From Prostheceraeus crozeri (Eukaryota > Platyhelminthes > Polycladida > Euryleptidae), in contig CAJQUW010001430.1 of NCBI GenBank assembly GCA_907163375.1, forward strand, positions 62,001-126,000: DNA of 64,000 nt, written 5' to 3'. Under the pieces are notes generated by a model that was given only the letters and a program-made list of their open reading frames with translations, had not been told where the DNA came from and ran no database searches. A program made the position numbers and the translations under genes. Below, one piece after another: positions 32,072 through 43,004 of this stretch; position 1 is the stretch's first letter; every line of letters starts with the position of its first letter.

Positions 32072-32532
32072 TGAGTTGGTTAAACGCTGACGATATTAAA
32101 GCCAAAGTACAGCGTAATGTAGATGAAGCTACGTTGAAAGCTTCTGATAATGTCTATTCGCTAGATACCCTACCAACTGCAGTAAAACAGTATCCCATCT
32201 CTATTGTATTGAACACTCAGTCAAAGAATTTCGAAGGTGAACATTGGAAAGCTATCTTTATTGGAAAAGACAGACGCTGTGAACTATTTGACTCTCTTGC
32301 TCAACCTCCAAATATACCAACACAGCAGTGGCTGAGAAAACATACTCGTCAATATCAACGAAATGATCGCATACTACAACATCCACTTTCATCAACTTGT
32401 GGTGCTTTTGTATTGTACTTCATCTTAAAACGTTTGCATGCACGTCAATTTAAATCTGTTATTCAAAAGTTTTCATGTAACCCATCTTCTAATGAAAAGA
32501 TGATTTGTAAGTTCTATAATGATTTGAAATAA
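32071..32532 (+). CDS. Adenain-like cysteine protease
   Basis: 153 residues, apparently whole in both Polintons. Catalytic residues can be placed: His58 in GEHWKAIF, Asp74 in CELFDSLAQPP, Gln103 in ILQHPLSS and Cys110 in SSTCGAFVLYF. This is the C5/Ulp1-type maturation protease that trims capsid and core precursors. It overlaps the capsid gene by one base and ends 27 bp before the convergent minus-strand gene. Confidence 0.9.
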   Translation: MSWLNADDIKAKVQRNVDEATLKASDNVYSLDTLPTAVKQYPISIVLNTQSKNFEGEHWKAIFIGKDRRCELFDSLAQPPNIPTQQWLRKHTRQYQRNDRILQHPLSSTCGAFVLYFILKRLHARQFKSVIQKFSCNPSSNEKMICKFYNDLK

Positions 32533-32558
32533 AACATCATATTGGAATAAAAATTGTT

Positions 32559-33445
32559 TTATTTCACAATCCGCTGGGTATGTACATATTCGATTAAATG
32601 GTCTAGGATTGTATCTGCTTGTACTTCTGATTTCAGTCCACTAATGATAACTTTACTGTTGCGGAAGATTGCAATGTGTACAGGATTCCAACGATTAATG
32701 AGAGCTGCGGGAAAACGTTCTGGCTCATAACACAAATTGTAGCTGCTGCTATGAATCTTTGAAAACGATACATTTTCACTCAATTGAGTAGAGATCACCA
32801 TGTTGTTCACAGTCAGATTTGACATCACACACTTCTCCCTCTTCCATATCCGACGTAGTAGCTTCTGCAGTTCTAAGCGCATTAACCGCTCCGATGAATG
32901 AGAAAGGGCGCCGAGAATTTGTACCGTCCCGTTTGGAAAGAGTTGAAGGTCCCGTAAATTGCTCATCTTCACCAGTAACATTTGCGGTCGACCCGGATAA
33001 TACTAGCTGTTTGGAATTACTTGATGTAATGTTGCGAGATCGATATTGGTATAGAGTCTGATGAGGCGGAGAATGTTGACGATGGTGCAACGATGACGTC
33101 TCATGATGAAGAAATGAGTAAATAGAGCGATGTATCTTCCTTTTATACTTTTTCCCAACTACCTTGATGAAATGTGAAGCAGATAGAAAGTTGGGAATGA
33201 TAGATTTGTATTCGTTGCTTTTTAAGTCGCAACCATATGCGATTTCCCATGCGTGAATGTCTTTTCATATAGAAGTATTTCAAGTCCTTCATGATATGAT
33301 TTAGGCACTGAAAATGTCGATATGATAAAGCAAATTCTCTTCTCATATTTCCAGTATAGTCTTTGAAATGAACGTTTTGATCATAATCAATCTCAACATG
33401 TTGTAGGGAATCTAATTTCCAACTCTTCATGATGGAGCGTAACAT
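32559..33445 (-). pseudogene. TBP-like gene with upstream PC4-like domain, broken
   Basis: The downstream part aligns by eye with the second half of the TATA-binding-protein saddle: a first-repeat segment LQLFPNGTVQILGALSHSSE (compare IFSSGKMVCTGAKSEEQ) and a second repeat from LTVNNMV through YEPERFPAALINRW to VIISGLKSEVQA (compare IQNMV, YEPELFPGLIYRM, VVLTGAK). The upstream part (MLRSIMKSWKLDSLQ, NVHFKDYTG, FALSYRHFQCLNHIMKDL) resembles the PC4/p15 coactivator fold. Polinton C carries both in one frame. Broken here, about two breaks. Inferred role: element-specific transcription initiation. Confidence 0.65.
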
Positions 33446-33466
33446 TGTGTTGAAGGTGGTGTCTGA

Positions 33467-33835
33467 TTAAGATTTGCATAGCAAAGAGATGAACTCTCGA
33501 CGAATAAATGACATATTGGAGTGATGCATCCATCTTTTATATTTTTCCCAATTGTATTTGCGAAATGAAAAATAGATTGAGGAATAAGAATGACAGATTT
33601 GAATTTCATTTCTGAAATTTTGAAGCCAAACTTGACTACCCAAAGAGATGAATTTTAGCGTTTCAAAATATTCCAAATCCCTCATGATGTCATTAAGATT
33701 AAAAAATTGTCGCCATGTTAATGTAATTCCTCTCGATGTATTTCCATGAGAATTTTTGAAATGAACGTTTCCATTGCGATCAACTTTGATGTATTGTTGA
33801 GAATCCAAAATCCAAGTCTTCATGATGTTATGCAA
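33467..33835 (-). CDS. PC4-like protein, second paralogue
   Basis: 122 residues, MHNIMKTWILDSQQYIKVDR, NVHFKNSHGN, GITLTWRQFFNLNDIMRDL, then VWLQ, IQICH and FSFRKYNWEKYKRW. It is a tandem paralogue of the upstream domain of 32,559-33,445 (same NVHFK, LN.IM.DL and F..WEKYKR words). The strand-strand-helix pattern with RxxGITLT is like the ssDNA-binding half of PC4/p15; the assignment needs a profile search. Faces the penton-like gene head to head, 26 bp apart. Looks whole here and in Polinton C. Confidence 0.45.
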   Translation of the reverse strand: MHNIMKTWILDSQQYIKVDRNGNVHFKNSHGNTSRGITLTWRQFFNLNDIMRDLEYFETLKFISLGSQVWLQNFRNEIQICHSYSSIYFSFRKYNWEKYKRWMHHSNMSFIRREFISLLCKS

Positions 33836-33861
33836 ATTGGTAATATATAGATCACCAGAAT

Positions 33862-35264
33862 ATGAAAATGTCGTTTTACTATATTCTGCTTAGCAATGCA
33901 GCAACAAATAGATTTGCCAGTAATCGTGCCGCAATCTGTTGTACTCCCATTGATAATATACAACAGCTGAATGGAGAGTGGGAAGTAGGGGTCACACAAC
34001 TTGTTCATAGTAACTGTGTCTATACTTTTGATCATAAGGTGATGACTATTAATATGAGACGCACATTTGCTTACCAATGTGAAAAGGGTTGCCGAGTATA
34101 CATTCCACAATGGCCGAAGAAAGATCTTCTATCATGTCAGAAATTCGTTTATGATTTCCAGAATAAAGCGTGTAAACACATTGTTCAATTTACTCCACAC
34201 AATGGTGATCACAATTATGTACATCATGTAGTTGATAAAGATTGGATTGTTGCTTTGAGTTCCAGTTTAAGAAATGATTTAGGTTACCTCGCCAGCACCT
34301 TAACAAGCTATGATAATTGCAACGTTAATTGCCACCCAAGTGGTCATAAACAGTTAATATATCGAGAGGAAGCTTTTTATGTAGATCTTATTCCAAGAAA
34401 TGAGAACACGTTGGTGAAGAAGATTGTGATGAAACCAAGAAAGACAAACATGACTCCTGAAACATTATTGAAGAAATTTAATTATCTCCTTCGAGTTGAT
34501 GGTAAACAAGTGGCAACATTGACTTATCTCAAATCATCTAATCATATTGCAATAAGTAAATTAAATGATGATGATCTAGTATTAGTTTGTTCAAAAGATT
34601 TTCATCAGTTCTTACGACATACTTCTGCAGCTGTTCATGGAAAATTTGATGTGCAACATTTGCCATGTGAAAGGTCAAATTAATTTGATACAGAATGGTC
34701 CGTATCTTTATACAGAAAGCGTATAGAGCCTGTAGGTGGTACCTTACATGAAACAAGAGTGTTGATGCCTCGCATTATAACTTCAGTTAAATTGGTTATC
34801 GATTATTTGAATGAAGTGATTAATGAGCAACATATTTCATTTCTGAAAAAGAAGATGCTTTGTCTCTCACTGTAAGTGTGAAAGATATTGAACTAATTAT
34901 GGATAAAACTCTAATGAACATTTTGGGTTTTGATCAAAATATCTTTGCAAGTGGTACTGTAACCAAAGCTAGCGCAGACATGTCGCTATCGCGTCGTATT
35001 AACTATTTTCAGATATATTCCAATATTGGTGAAGATGTACGTGTGGGAGATGTTGAAGCTCCCCTGCTAGCAATGATACCATATCAACCAAAAAGATGCA
35101 GTATTTTATCTGAGCATACTTTCAAGAAAGTGCATTATACAAAGCTGAAATCAAACTACATCCCACAAATTGATATTGAAATTTATGACGATGCTGGTGC
35201 GTTGATTCCTTTTCATTAAGATGCTGTAACAAGTATCACACTCCATTTCCGAATGAAGAGTTAA
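33862..35264 (+). pseudogene. Penton-like minor capsid protein 1, broken
   Basis: About 450 residues. N-terminal domain FYYILLSNAATNRFASNRAA ... IQQLNGEWEVGVTQL is the family module F-x-V-L-SNAS ... L-x-GEWEVGV. The end, HYTKLKSNYIPQIDIEIYDD ... LIPFH ... ITLHFRMKS, matches the C-terminus of Polinton penton-like (single jelly-roll) proteins. It would occupy capsid vertices. Broken, about two or three breaks. Polinton C homologue at 58,911-60,314. Confidence 0.7.
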
Positions 35265-35303
35265 TGCAAAAGTATGCTAATATATTTTTCCAATGTGAAT
35301 AAT

Positions 35304-36797
35304 ATGGAAAGTGAAAATACAGATTCGTTTCTAGTATACTTACCCAGCAATGCTTCTATGAAAGAATTTCCTAATAATAAACCATCAGACTTTCCAGTAG
35401 AATTAAATCGCTCACTACATCTAGAAGGCGAATGGGAGGTGGGCGTTTCTAGTATTTGCCATGATAGCAACATTCAGAATGTGAATGATTTGGAAGAAAT
35501 GATATTGACTCCTCGCATCCATGATGGAATAACGATGAATAATACATTCCAGTCCCCATACAAGTTAACGTCAGATGGAAAGTGGAACTATGAATGGATT
35601 CAGATAAAATCAGATTATTATGGTCCATTTGGGAATGAGAAAATTATTCAATAGTGGCAATACTTCGATCACAAAGTTTATGAGTTTAATATCTATCATT
35701 GGAATGGAAGACAGTTCCTTTGCTTTCATTATTTTACTGAAGGTCTTATACTGAGGTTGGATAATGAATTCTCTCCACATCTCGGTTTTGGGCACGGTCT
35801 ACATCTAACGTGAATTGTTACTGCAAATGTCAAAAAAGTTTATTCAAAACGAATCAACAAATTTCATTATAAATTTAAAATGTTTGATGATGTTGTAGAA
35901 CGTGAAGATCACATCATTTTGAAAAAGCGTGGTGTTCAACCTTTATCACTTACTGAGTTAGTAAAACGATGGAATGAGACTGTTGGTAAGAAGTATGGAG
36001 AGAAGATTATGGCGGAGAAGGATAAGTTGGTTATTCAGAAATATAATGACAAACTTACAGTTCATTTCTCTCCAACCTTGCGTCATTTTGTAAGACATCC
36101 ATCACCTATTATTGGAAGCGGTGTGGTGTATGCTTCTCATGAATATCACATTAAAGCTGATTCAGTTAATGATGAATGGTGGGTGGACATCTATGGTGAT
36201 CGCATCAAGAAAATTTACCAGTCTTATCAGGAATCTAAAGTTGGTATCAATATAATGCCGCGTCTATATCATACAGTTGAAAGCTTCATTCATGTAATAA
36301 ATCCTTATATACAACAGAAGTTGAAGCATGTGATGAAAATAAATATGATGTAAAGACACACCACATTTCGTTTTCAATTGAAAATCAACGAGTTGTTCTG
36401 AAACTGGGTGATGACATTCAATGTCAATTGAGCAAAAATTTGAAAAAACTGTTTGGTTTTTCAATGCTACAAAATAAGTTTACTGCTGCGCATACGATTG
36501 GTATAGAAACACCAATGACACTTGATAAACATGAACAACACCTTTACATTCAAAGTGATTTGATTCCACCTATTTCTGTTGGCGAGGAAAAAAGAACACA
36601 TTTTACGTGATTTCATTCATGATAAAGATGCTTTATATAGAATAGTCGAGAAGATGTTTCAACCTATTTTCTACCATCCTGTTATCAAACAAACTATACC
36701 ATCTATTTCTATCAAAATTACAAATGGTCTACATGAGTGCATCCATGTCAAAGATACTAAATCCCTCGTAACTTTAGTGTTTCGGAAAACAAAGTGA
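35304..36797 (+). pseudogene. Penton-like protein 2 (paralogue), broken
   Basis: About 490 residues starting MESENTDSFLVYLPSNASMK; it shares the N-terminal module of the gene before it (NKPSDFPVEL, LHLEGEWEVGVSSI). The C-terminal third (KNLKKLFGFSML, LYIQSDLIPPISVG, SLVTLVFRKTK) again has a penton-like end. Two adjacent genes with the same module suggest a duplication, perhaps with one serving as vertex protein and the other as spike or minor protein. Broken, about three breaks. A 40-bp gap separates the pair. Confidence 0.6.
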
Positions 36798-37078
36798 AGT
36801 CATTGTAAAATTTTATTGAAATAAAAATATATGTATGAAAAAGTCTTTTCACAGATATAGGGGGAATGGGCTGACTGTAGGCATCTATTCACAAGGAAGT
36901 GCAATCTAAAGCGATACATAAAACAACAATGAATGTCAGCAAAAGCATCATCAAAATAATAATTTGAGACTGAATCTATTTACACATCTCCTGAATGTGG
37001 TAGTGTGAGTTTAATTCTTTTGGATAGTGATATATTTGTATCAGGATGACCATGTGGATGAGATATGTTATGTTCTAT
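36798..37078. terminator. Convergent 3' ends of capsid cluster and polymerase
   Basis: TTTTATTGAAATAAAAATAT at about 36,811-36,830 holds AATAAA on the plus strand and TTTATT (AATAAA on the minus strand) side by side, so one short segment could supply poly(A) signals to both convergent genes. The rest shows no gene. Confidence 0.45.
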
Positions 37079-40000
37079 TCAACACCTCTTATCCCCCCAC
37101 GCTGAAAGTGCTCGCTTTCTAAATGTATGAGTTTTTACCTCATGCGTGTTTGATTTTAAGATGGTCATGTTGACAAACGTTGCGCACTTATTTTTAAAGG
37201 CCTTCTTATAGACCCTATGTTTCATATTTACAACAATCGACTTAGATATGCCTCTTGCGCGTTTAATACTGTTACTGGAGTCTTTTGGTTTCATAGAATA
37301 CATTTTAGGACGAAGAAGAATCATTTCTTTAATTTCTTTTCCTGCCATTTCATCTTTGAAGCATCCTAATTTTGCTTTATTTTTAGTAGAGTATAGTGGG
37401 TGATCTGTAGGATAAATTGATGTATCAAAATATTTTTCTAAAGATTTTCCTACTTCATTGAAATTTAACTCTCTCTGAGCAGCGATACTTAAAAGGAAAC
37501 TGTCTGTATCACCACTCAGCAAACGCACGTCTTTAATTAGAAGACATGGTTTTAATATTCTATAGAGGAGTCGATGCATTTCAAGCTTGGAATAATCTAA
37601 TACAGCTTGTTCAATGTAGATGGGCTTGCAGAACTCTACTTCTGATTTTATCATTTTAACACCAACCAATTCATCATCTATAATATCTCTATCAATAGAG
37701 AGAGGTGATGCCGCTAACTTTTGAAATTTATCATTATGATTCACAAGTTTATAGTTTATACGTTTTCTAACATCCTCCATCGTCTTACCAAAAAGACTAC
37801 TATTCTTATATTCATAAAAATCTTTTTCAAAATTATTTTGGGCTAGTGTACGTTTCTGGCTGTCACTATCAATATATGGTTTCAGAAAGGCTTTCTGTCT
37901 AAATTTGATAATGCGGTGAACTGTTTTTAAAATCATGCCCATTTCTAAATAAAATTTTAAGATGGAAAAGTGGACTAGATAATTTTCTTTATCAAATTGA
38001 GCAAGCAAGAGTTTACGACAAGGCTTATACTTAGGTTGTCCACTCCCTTCTAAATCTTTATGAAATTGTTTCATAAAGTCCGAAAACATATCTTCAGTCA
38101 CTTCACCTGATTCGGGCGCAAGTGGAAAATCCACAGTTTTATTTTTAATACTATTTGGATAGATGAGATCTACCTCAAAAAAATAATATCCCCAATCACC
38201 ATCATCTGGAATAGCTAGTATGTTTGAAGGATTGGAGAAATTTTGAATTTCACTATCACCTAGCCAGCTAAACTCAGAGTGAGGTACAGGTTTGGATAGT
38301 GACCTACCATATAAATTATTCTGGTCATAGTACTTTAGATGAATCTGGTCATCATCTACTACTTTTGATTTTATTTGATGTCTATTTACAAATGTGAGTC
38401 CACCACGAATTCCTCGCTCAAATAAATTATACATCTCTGGATCTTGCAAAAGATGGATGGTCTCTCCAGTCATTTTAAAAGCAGACTGGAATGACATGGC
38501 TGGAAGACTGACAAAGTGGATAGGGTCTAATTTATCTTCTTCTAATGTCACTCGTCGAAACTCCTGAAATACATCAGCCAGCAAAAATACATCTAATTTT
38601 AGATAGGCGATCATATAATCGCTAAACGTTTGACAGTCAAATTTTGTACATGCAACTTGAGTATGATTGTAATCTACTGCCTTACATTCTATACCAGTGA
38701 AATCATTTTTAAATTTATATATTGATGGAAGAGAAGTCTCACTAAGTTTAGAAATGTTGTCAAAGTATGCATATGGAAACAGTTCTTTGCATGTGATGAC
38801 TTCATCTGTCAAGTTAGGATATTGTTTCTTCAAATTTTGAGTTAGTGGAAGAGACTTAAGATTTTGAACGAGAGATGCTAGTGATAAAGTCATGAATTGA
38901 TAGGAATCTAAAAATTTTATATCAAAGTAGACTGTCTTATTTTCTTTAGTCTTATCAACTGGTACTTTTGCTATCATGGACATAAACTTTTCTCTCGTTT
39001 GAGGCATAACATTCATCAACCACCCCTTCATTTTTCTTAACCCCTTTTATTATCATATGGCTGTCATTGCCTTTGAAGTTATGAAGATTTACGGGTAGAG
39101 TGCGCCGTTTCATTCTTAGAGAAAAATTGCATCTTGAACAGAGTGCGTTTCTAAATTCACCAGTGATGTGATCATGGTCGCGCACTTTCTTAGTTTTACC
39201 CTCATCAAACGTTTTATTACATTTTGAGCAGACTTTACAACTTTCAAATTTTACCTGATCATGTGCTGTCATATTTAATGATCTGTGATAGAGTTCACTG
39301 TCACCTTTTTGTTGAAATTTACTAGCACTTTCCAGGAATTGCAAGAATTTGTGTATACAATCCTCACCTTGCCAGACGTACATTTTATTATTTTTATTTT
39401 GGAAATGATCATGTCATACCTCATAACAGGATTTGGCTGCTGGCTTGTGGATGTTATCATCAATATAGCATTCGATTTCAGCATAGATGACACAAAGAGG
39501 ACTTAATTCACTACCATTTTCTCTATATGAAAAGATTTTATCTTTGGGCATGCGTTCCATTTGCAATTTACCTCGCTTACACCATTCAATATGCGTTTGA
39601 AATTTATCTTTTGAGCAGAAGGATCTCATACAACGGTCACCCATGAAATGCTCCCCCTTTTGGATGTTAAGTGGGAATATAGTCGAGGTTGACAACACGA
39701 TCATAAGTTGATGAACGTTAGTTGTAGCGTACACCTTTAAGTCCTTTTCGCCAGACGTGAACAACTATTTTAATTTCATTTACTTTTTTAAATTTCTCCA
39801 TATCTTTCAATTTCATATCTTCACTATTGCAGTCATCAAATTTCAATTCATTCTCCCATTGATGATATTTGATTTTACGGAAACGGCTGTTCTGTACATC
39901 ATGATAGTGGAGAATGGATAAAACCGCATACATTGCGATTCACAATCTATAGACATGACTGCTTTCATATCTTTTAACGTTTTTGGAAGATTGAAGGAGC

Positions 40001-40876
40001 CTAGTCCACTGTAATTTTCTAATAGAGTAATTTCAAACATGGCAGATTCTACACCATCAAAAATCAGACCACCATCGCGCTCGTTAAATTTATCAATATT
40101 TGATTTTAGCCCTTGAATGTGAAAATTTAACCATGCTTCTTTATCTACTACCTCTGTAGCAGGAGAGGAGGGTATGTGAAACTCCAACTGCACTATTCCG
40201 CCAGTATGATGGTCAACTTTAACATATTTTATTTTAAGATAGATGAGCGCTTTCATTCTAAAGTTGTCTAAAATTCTAAAGAGCGCATCTATCAATGTTG
40301 AATTTTGATGAAGCCACTACGGAAAATCAGCAATGGTTTCTGAGGACTCCATATGGTAATTTCTCACTACATTATTGACCGACACTTCAGTGAGCCGGAT
40401 AGAGGAGGTGCTGTTACTATAACTATCATTTGTATGCGTGTGGGGAAGTCTATGTGAAGATAATTCAAAACGTGTTTCAAAAGATAGAGTGCAAAAGTCG
40501 CAAGTAAAGGAGACATGTTGAATAGAATCATCCTCACCTCGGGAGATTGATGATGTTTTGGGTTGACATACACGTTGTCTGATATGTCGGCGAGATCACG
40601 CTTCCTTGTATAGACGTGACCACAATCAGCACATTCCCGCTGATTAGATTCCCGCGACTGACCGCCTGAGCTGGTACTAACATCACCTGAAAGAGAAATC
40701 ATTCTATCATCTCTATTAAAGTTATAGTTTATTGTTGCAACCTACCTTCACTTAACAGCTCTAAAGATTCCTCGAGAAGGGAGCGTTTTGGTGATGAAGT
40801 AGATGCCTGAAATTGAGAAAGATGCTATTAGCCAAACGTTTGAGGGAGATGAGTGAGGAAATCTTCAACTTACCAT
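37079..40876 (-). pseudogene. Protein-primed DNA polymerase B (Polinton PolB), broken
   Basis: Reading right to left: Zn-finger words CADCGHVYTRKRDL near the start, an exonuclease and linker region, CSKCNKTF ... DHDHITGEFRNALCSRCN (an HNH/endoVII-like Zn motif usual here), then the polymerase core with NNLYGRSLSKPVP, KNSSLFGKTMEDVRKR and GDTDSFLLSI. ATG at 40,876 abuts a GTAAGT donor; candidate introns 40,873-40,807 and 40,745-40,687 are 59-67 nt. A TATA box lies at 41,001. The gene copies the element from protein-primed ends. Broken, about five or more breaks. Confidence 0.85.
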
Positions 40877-41000
40877 TTCAACGAAATCAAGTTTAAGTAT
40901 GATACTTTAGTGTCAGAAAGTTGTATAGTTTATCAAAATAGAGACTTCACTTATTCTCAACACGTCTCAAATATAGAATGAAAAATAAGTCTGCTTCCCC

Positions 41001-41011
41001 CCTTTTATATA
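41001..41011 (-). promoter_or_regulatory. TATA box of the polymerase gene
   Basis: TATATAAAAGG on the minus strand, 125 bp before the ATG at 40,876. Two ATTGG words (about 41,030 and 41,045) lie just upstream and could serve both this gene and the small plus-strand gene at 41,108. Confidence 0.6.
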
Positions 41012-41107
41012 CTCTCATACTCGGCATTCATTGGCTATTCATTTGATTGGCTACTTACTTGTACTTAAGCACTAAGAAATCAAGTTTGTAGCATACAATT
41101 TGAAGTC

Positions 41108-41516
41108 ATGAATTCACCAACAGCAACACTCTCCGTGAATACATCAACTTGCCCTCCCGCTCCAAAGAAGGTGAAGTTGGAGAAGAAGAAAACAGTGGAG
41201 GATTTAGCAAGCTTGGAGTATCCGACTCTGACTGAGGAAGAGGAGATGGAAATGGTGTGAGGTGGAACTATATAACAAGGAGGTCCTACTATATAACAAG
41301 AAGGATGTGTCGAAAGAGAATGATATCAGCCTTCTCCATGACATAAGAAGATGGTATAGTCCATCGTCTCAACCCAGGAACAAGATTGAATGGGAGAATG
41401 TATTTGGTGTATTGGCTGCAGCCGAGGAAAAACTGCGACAGCTGAAATGCAGGTGTGATAACTGTGAATCACTGTGGGACAATGTGACTCCAGAAGAGCT
41501 TCTAAATTATTTGTAA
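41108..41516 (+). CDS. Small gene with NLS-like motif, unknown
   Basis: Open frame of 50 residues from 41,108 (MNSPTATLSVNTS, then PPAPKKVKLEKKKTVED, like a nuclear localisation signal) followed immediately, in another frame, by 84 residues with DIRRWYSPSS, EWENVFGVLAAAEEKLRQL and CRCDNCESLW. Whether they form one gene is open. The second part looks helical with a CxCxxC cluster. Divergent from the polymerase and possibly sharing its promoter region. No family recognised. Confidence 0.4.
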
Positions 41517-41768
41517 TTTCTGAATATATGTTTCACTTGTTATATCTGTCTGTTTTCACTTGTTTCTGGGTAATGTAGTCATCAACATCATAGTGAAAAA
41601 TCTAATCATTTGACAGCTCAGTATAAATCATAGCAGCTGATAATAGATACAATCATTCTTTCCTAGGTACTACCTCTATTACTGAGGATAAATGATAAAG
41701 GGATTGAATATAAAAAAAACAGAGACATGTAGTTCTTTAGATTTATTCACAATTGAAGTACATATACT
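41517..41768. other. Spacer, no gene seen
   Basis: AT-rich, with an ATTTATTC word near 41,744 that could be a poly(A) signal (minus strand) for the gene at 41,769. Nothing else seen. Confidence 0.4.
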
Positions 41769-42005
41769 TTATAGCGAGGAAAAGTCAAGTGGAAGAACCT
41801 CTAAGTCTTTGTAAACTTTGTAGCACCTTAGTCGTTTAGGGGCATCTGGCGTTTTTCTCACACGTGTTGTCTTCGGTGTCCATTCTTCGTCTATCCAGAC
41901 AATTCTTACAGTCTTGTCTTTGTCGTAAGTCTCCTTCTGTCCACACTTGCCTTCATCCCACTCATTGATGATCACAAAATTACTTGATGTTTCTGACTTT
42001 GCCAT
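41769..42005 (-). CDS. Small charged protein, head-to-head pair member 1
   Basis: 78 residues, MAKSETSSNFVIINEWDEGK, with RIVWIDEEWTPKTTRVRKTP and a short Leu-rich end. No family known to me. It faces a related gene at 42,183 across 177 bp. The two share EWD..KC.Q and IVW.D.E.TPKT words, and their 5' leaders are inverted copies. Apparently whole. Confidence 0.5.
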   Translation of the reverse strand: MAKSETSSNFVIINEWDEGKCGQKETYDKDKTVRIVWIDEEWTPKTTRVRKTPDAPKRLRCYKVYKDLEVLPLDFSSL

Positions 42006-42182
42006 GTTAGACTCCTAGTTCGTATAATGTGAATGAGATGTGTTACAATCTTCTGAGATATATAGTCTTCATTCAAATTAGAATAATTCTGATCGGCTGT
42101 TGAGGGACTCATTGTTAAATAACTATATAATTGAAACGATTGCAGGACTTTTCATTCACATTATACGAAGTAGCAGACTGAC
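42006..42182. promoter_or_regulatory. Inverted-duplicate bidirectional promoter
   Basis: CATTCACATTATACGAA followed by TAG.AG.CT.ACATG occurs at both edges in opposite orientation (about 42,003-42,033 and 42,152-42,185), each leading into a start codon. TATA-like words lie on both sides (ATATATAG near 42,058 and CTATATAATT near 42,122). This is an inverted gene duplication with its leaders intact. Confidence 0.55.
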
Positions 42183-42356
42183 ATGTCAAACTCTCAAGCA
42201 TTGGAAATATTTAACCAAATATTTGAAGTCATTGACGAGTGGGATCAAGACAAGTGTGAACAGGAGGAGGAGACCAGCGAGAAACTCGTCGTCATTGAAA
42301 AATTGTGTGGACTGATGGTGAATTCACGCCAAAAACGAAAAATAGAAATAGAGTGA
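42183..42356 (+). pseudogene. Head-to-head pair member 2, less preserved
   Basis: Starts MSNSQALEIFNQIFEVIDEW and shares DEWDQDKCEQ with the minus-strand partner's NEWDEGKCGQ. Homology to the partner continues beyond this frame, so the copy looks broken (about one break). A GGAAATAAAGG word at about 42,412 could be its poly(A) signal. Confidence 0.45.
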
Positions 42357-42509
42357 AAAATAGACCTACATACTACATGTCTTTGTTTTTGCAATGTATT
42401 GATTTAGAAATGGAAATAAAGGAAAGAATTTAGATCTGGTGTTAATTGTATACATGGTTCCGAATATCATCACATTTATTTTCGGTCTAATTTTCTATCA
42501 AAAGAGATC

Positions 42510-42900
42510 GTATCATTAGTAAAGAGAGAAGATGTATATGTTTGCTTGTGGCGCAAGAGTGACCTCCCATTTCATCCCATCATCATTTAGCCTCAATGAT
42601 AGAGGCAGTTCTTAAGAGAACTCATGATTCATTCTCAGATAACGTATGCAATGGAGAATTTAAAAAGTAACCTGCGGCAGATAGCTAAGACTCAACCGAC
42701 TGGCGTTCAAAGTGCTACGTTGAGCGAAGAGACCACGACGACCGTTGGAAAGTCGGATTAATGAAGTCTCAAGCCCTTGCCACACTCATCACTACGATAT
42801 CATCCGCTGTCTCAAGAGAGATCGCCCACCAACAGGAAGAATAATACCGAAATTCTCCGCACCATGCACCGTTAGAGTTGACTGATAACAGATGCAACTT
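42510..42900 (-). ncRNA. RNA-like unit and flank module in Polinton B, putative
   Basis: Minus-strand relative of the arrays in element A: GCTCAACGTAGCA (about 42,710), ACGCCAGTCGGTTGAGTCTTAGC, a TTTAAATTCTCCATTGCA end block and the 170-bp module (42,520-42,650). Body words CATCACTACGATATCATCCGC and ATAATACCGAAATTCTCC match the first unit of element A. A CTG-ATAA-CAG stem-loop is present at about 42,886. Presence in a second, diverged element supports function. Confidence 0.4.
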
Positions 42901-43004
42901 TGTGACTATATTTTTTATATTTGTGTGATAGATTCAGTCAGACCGAAGTCTGTCCAGGGCAAACCACGTGGAGGTACTATCACTTTTTGCCCCATGGTGG
43001 CCTC

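Noticed and set aside
32559-33090. Minus-strand gene as a mere antisense shadow of a plus-strand frame at 32,819-33,061
   Set aside because: The TBP-like words are conserved in both Polintons on the minus strand; the plus-strand frame is not.
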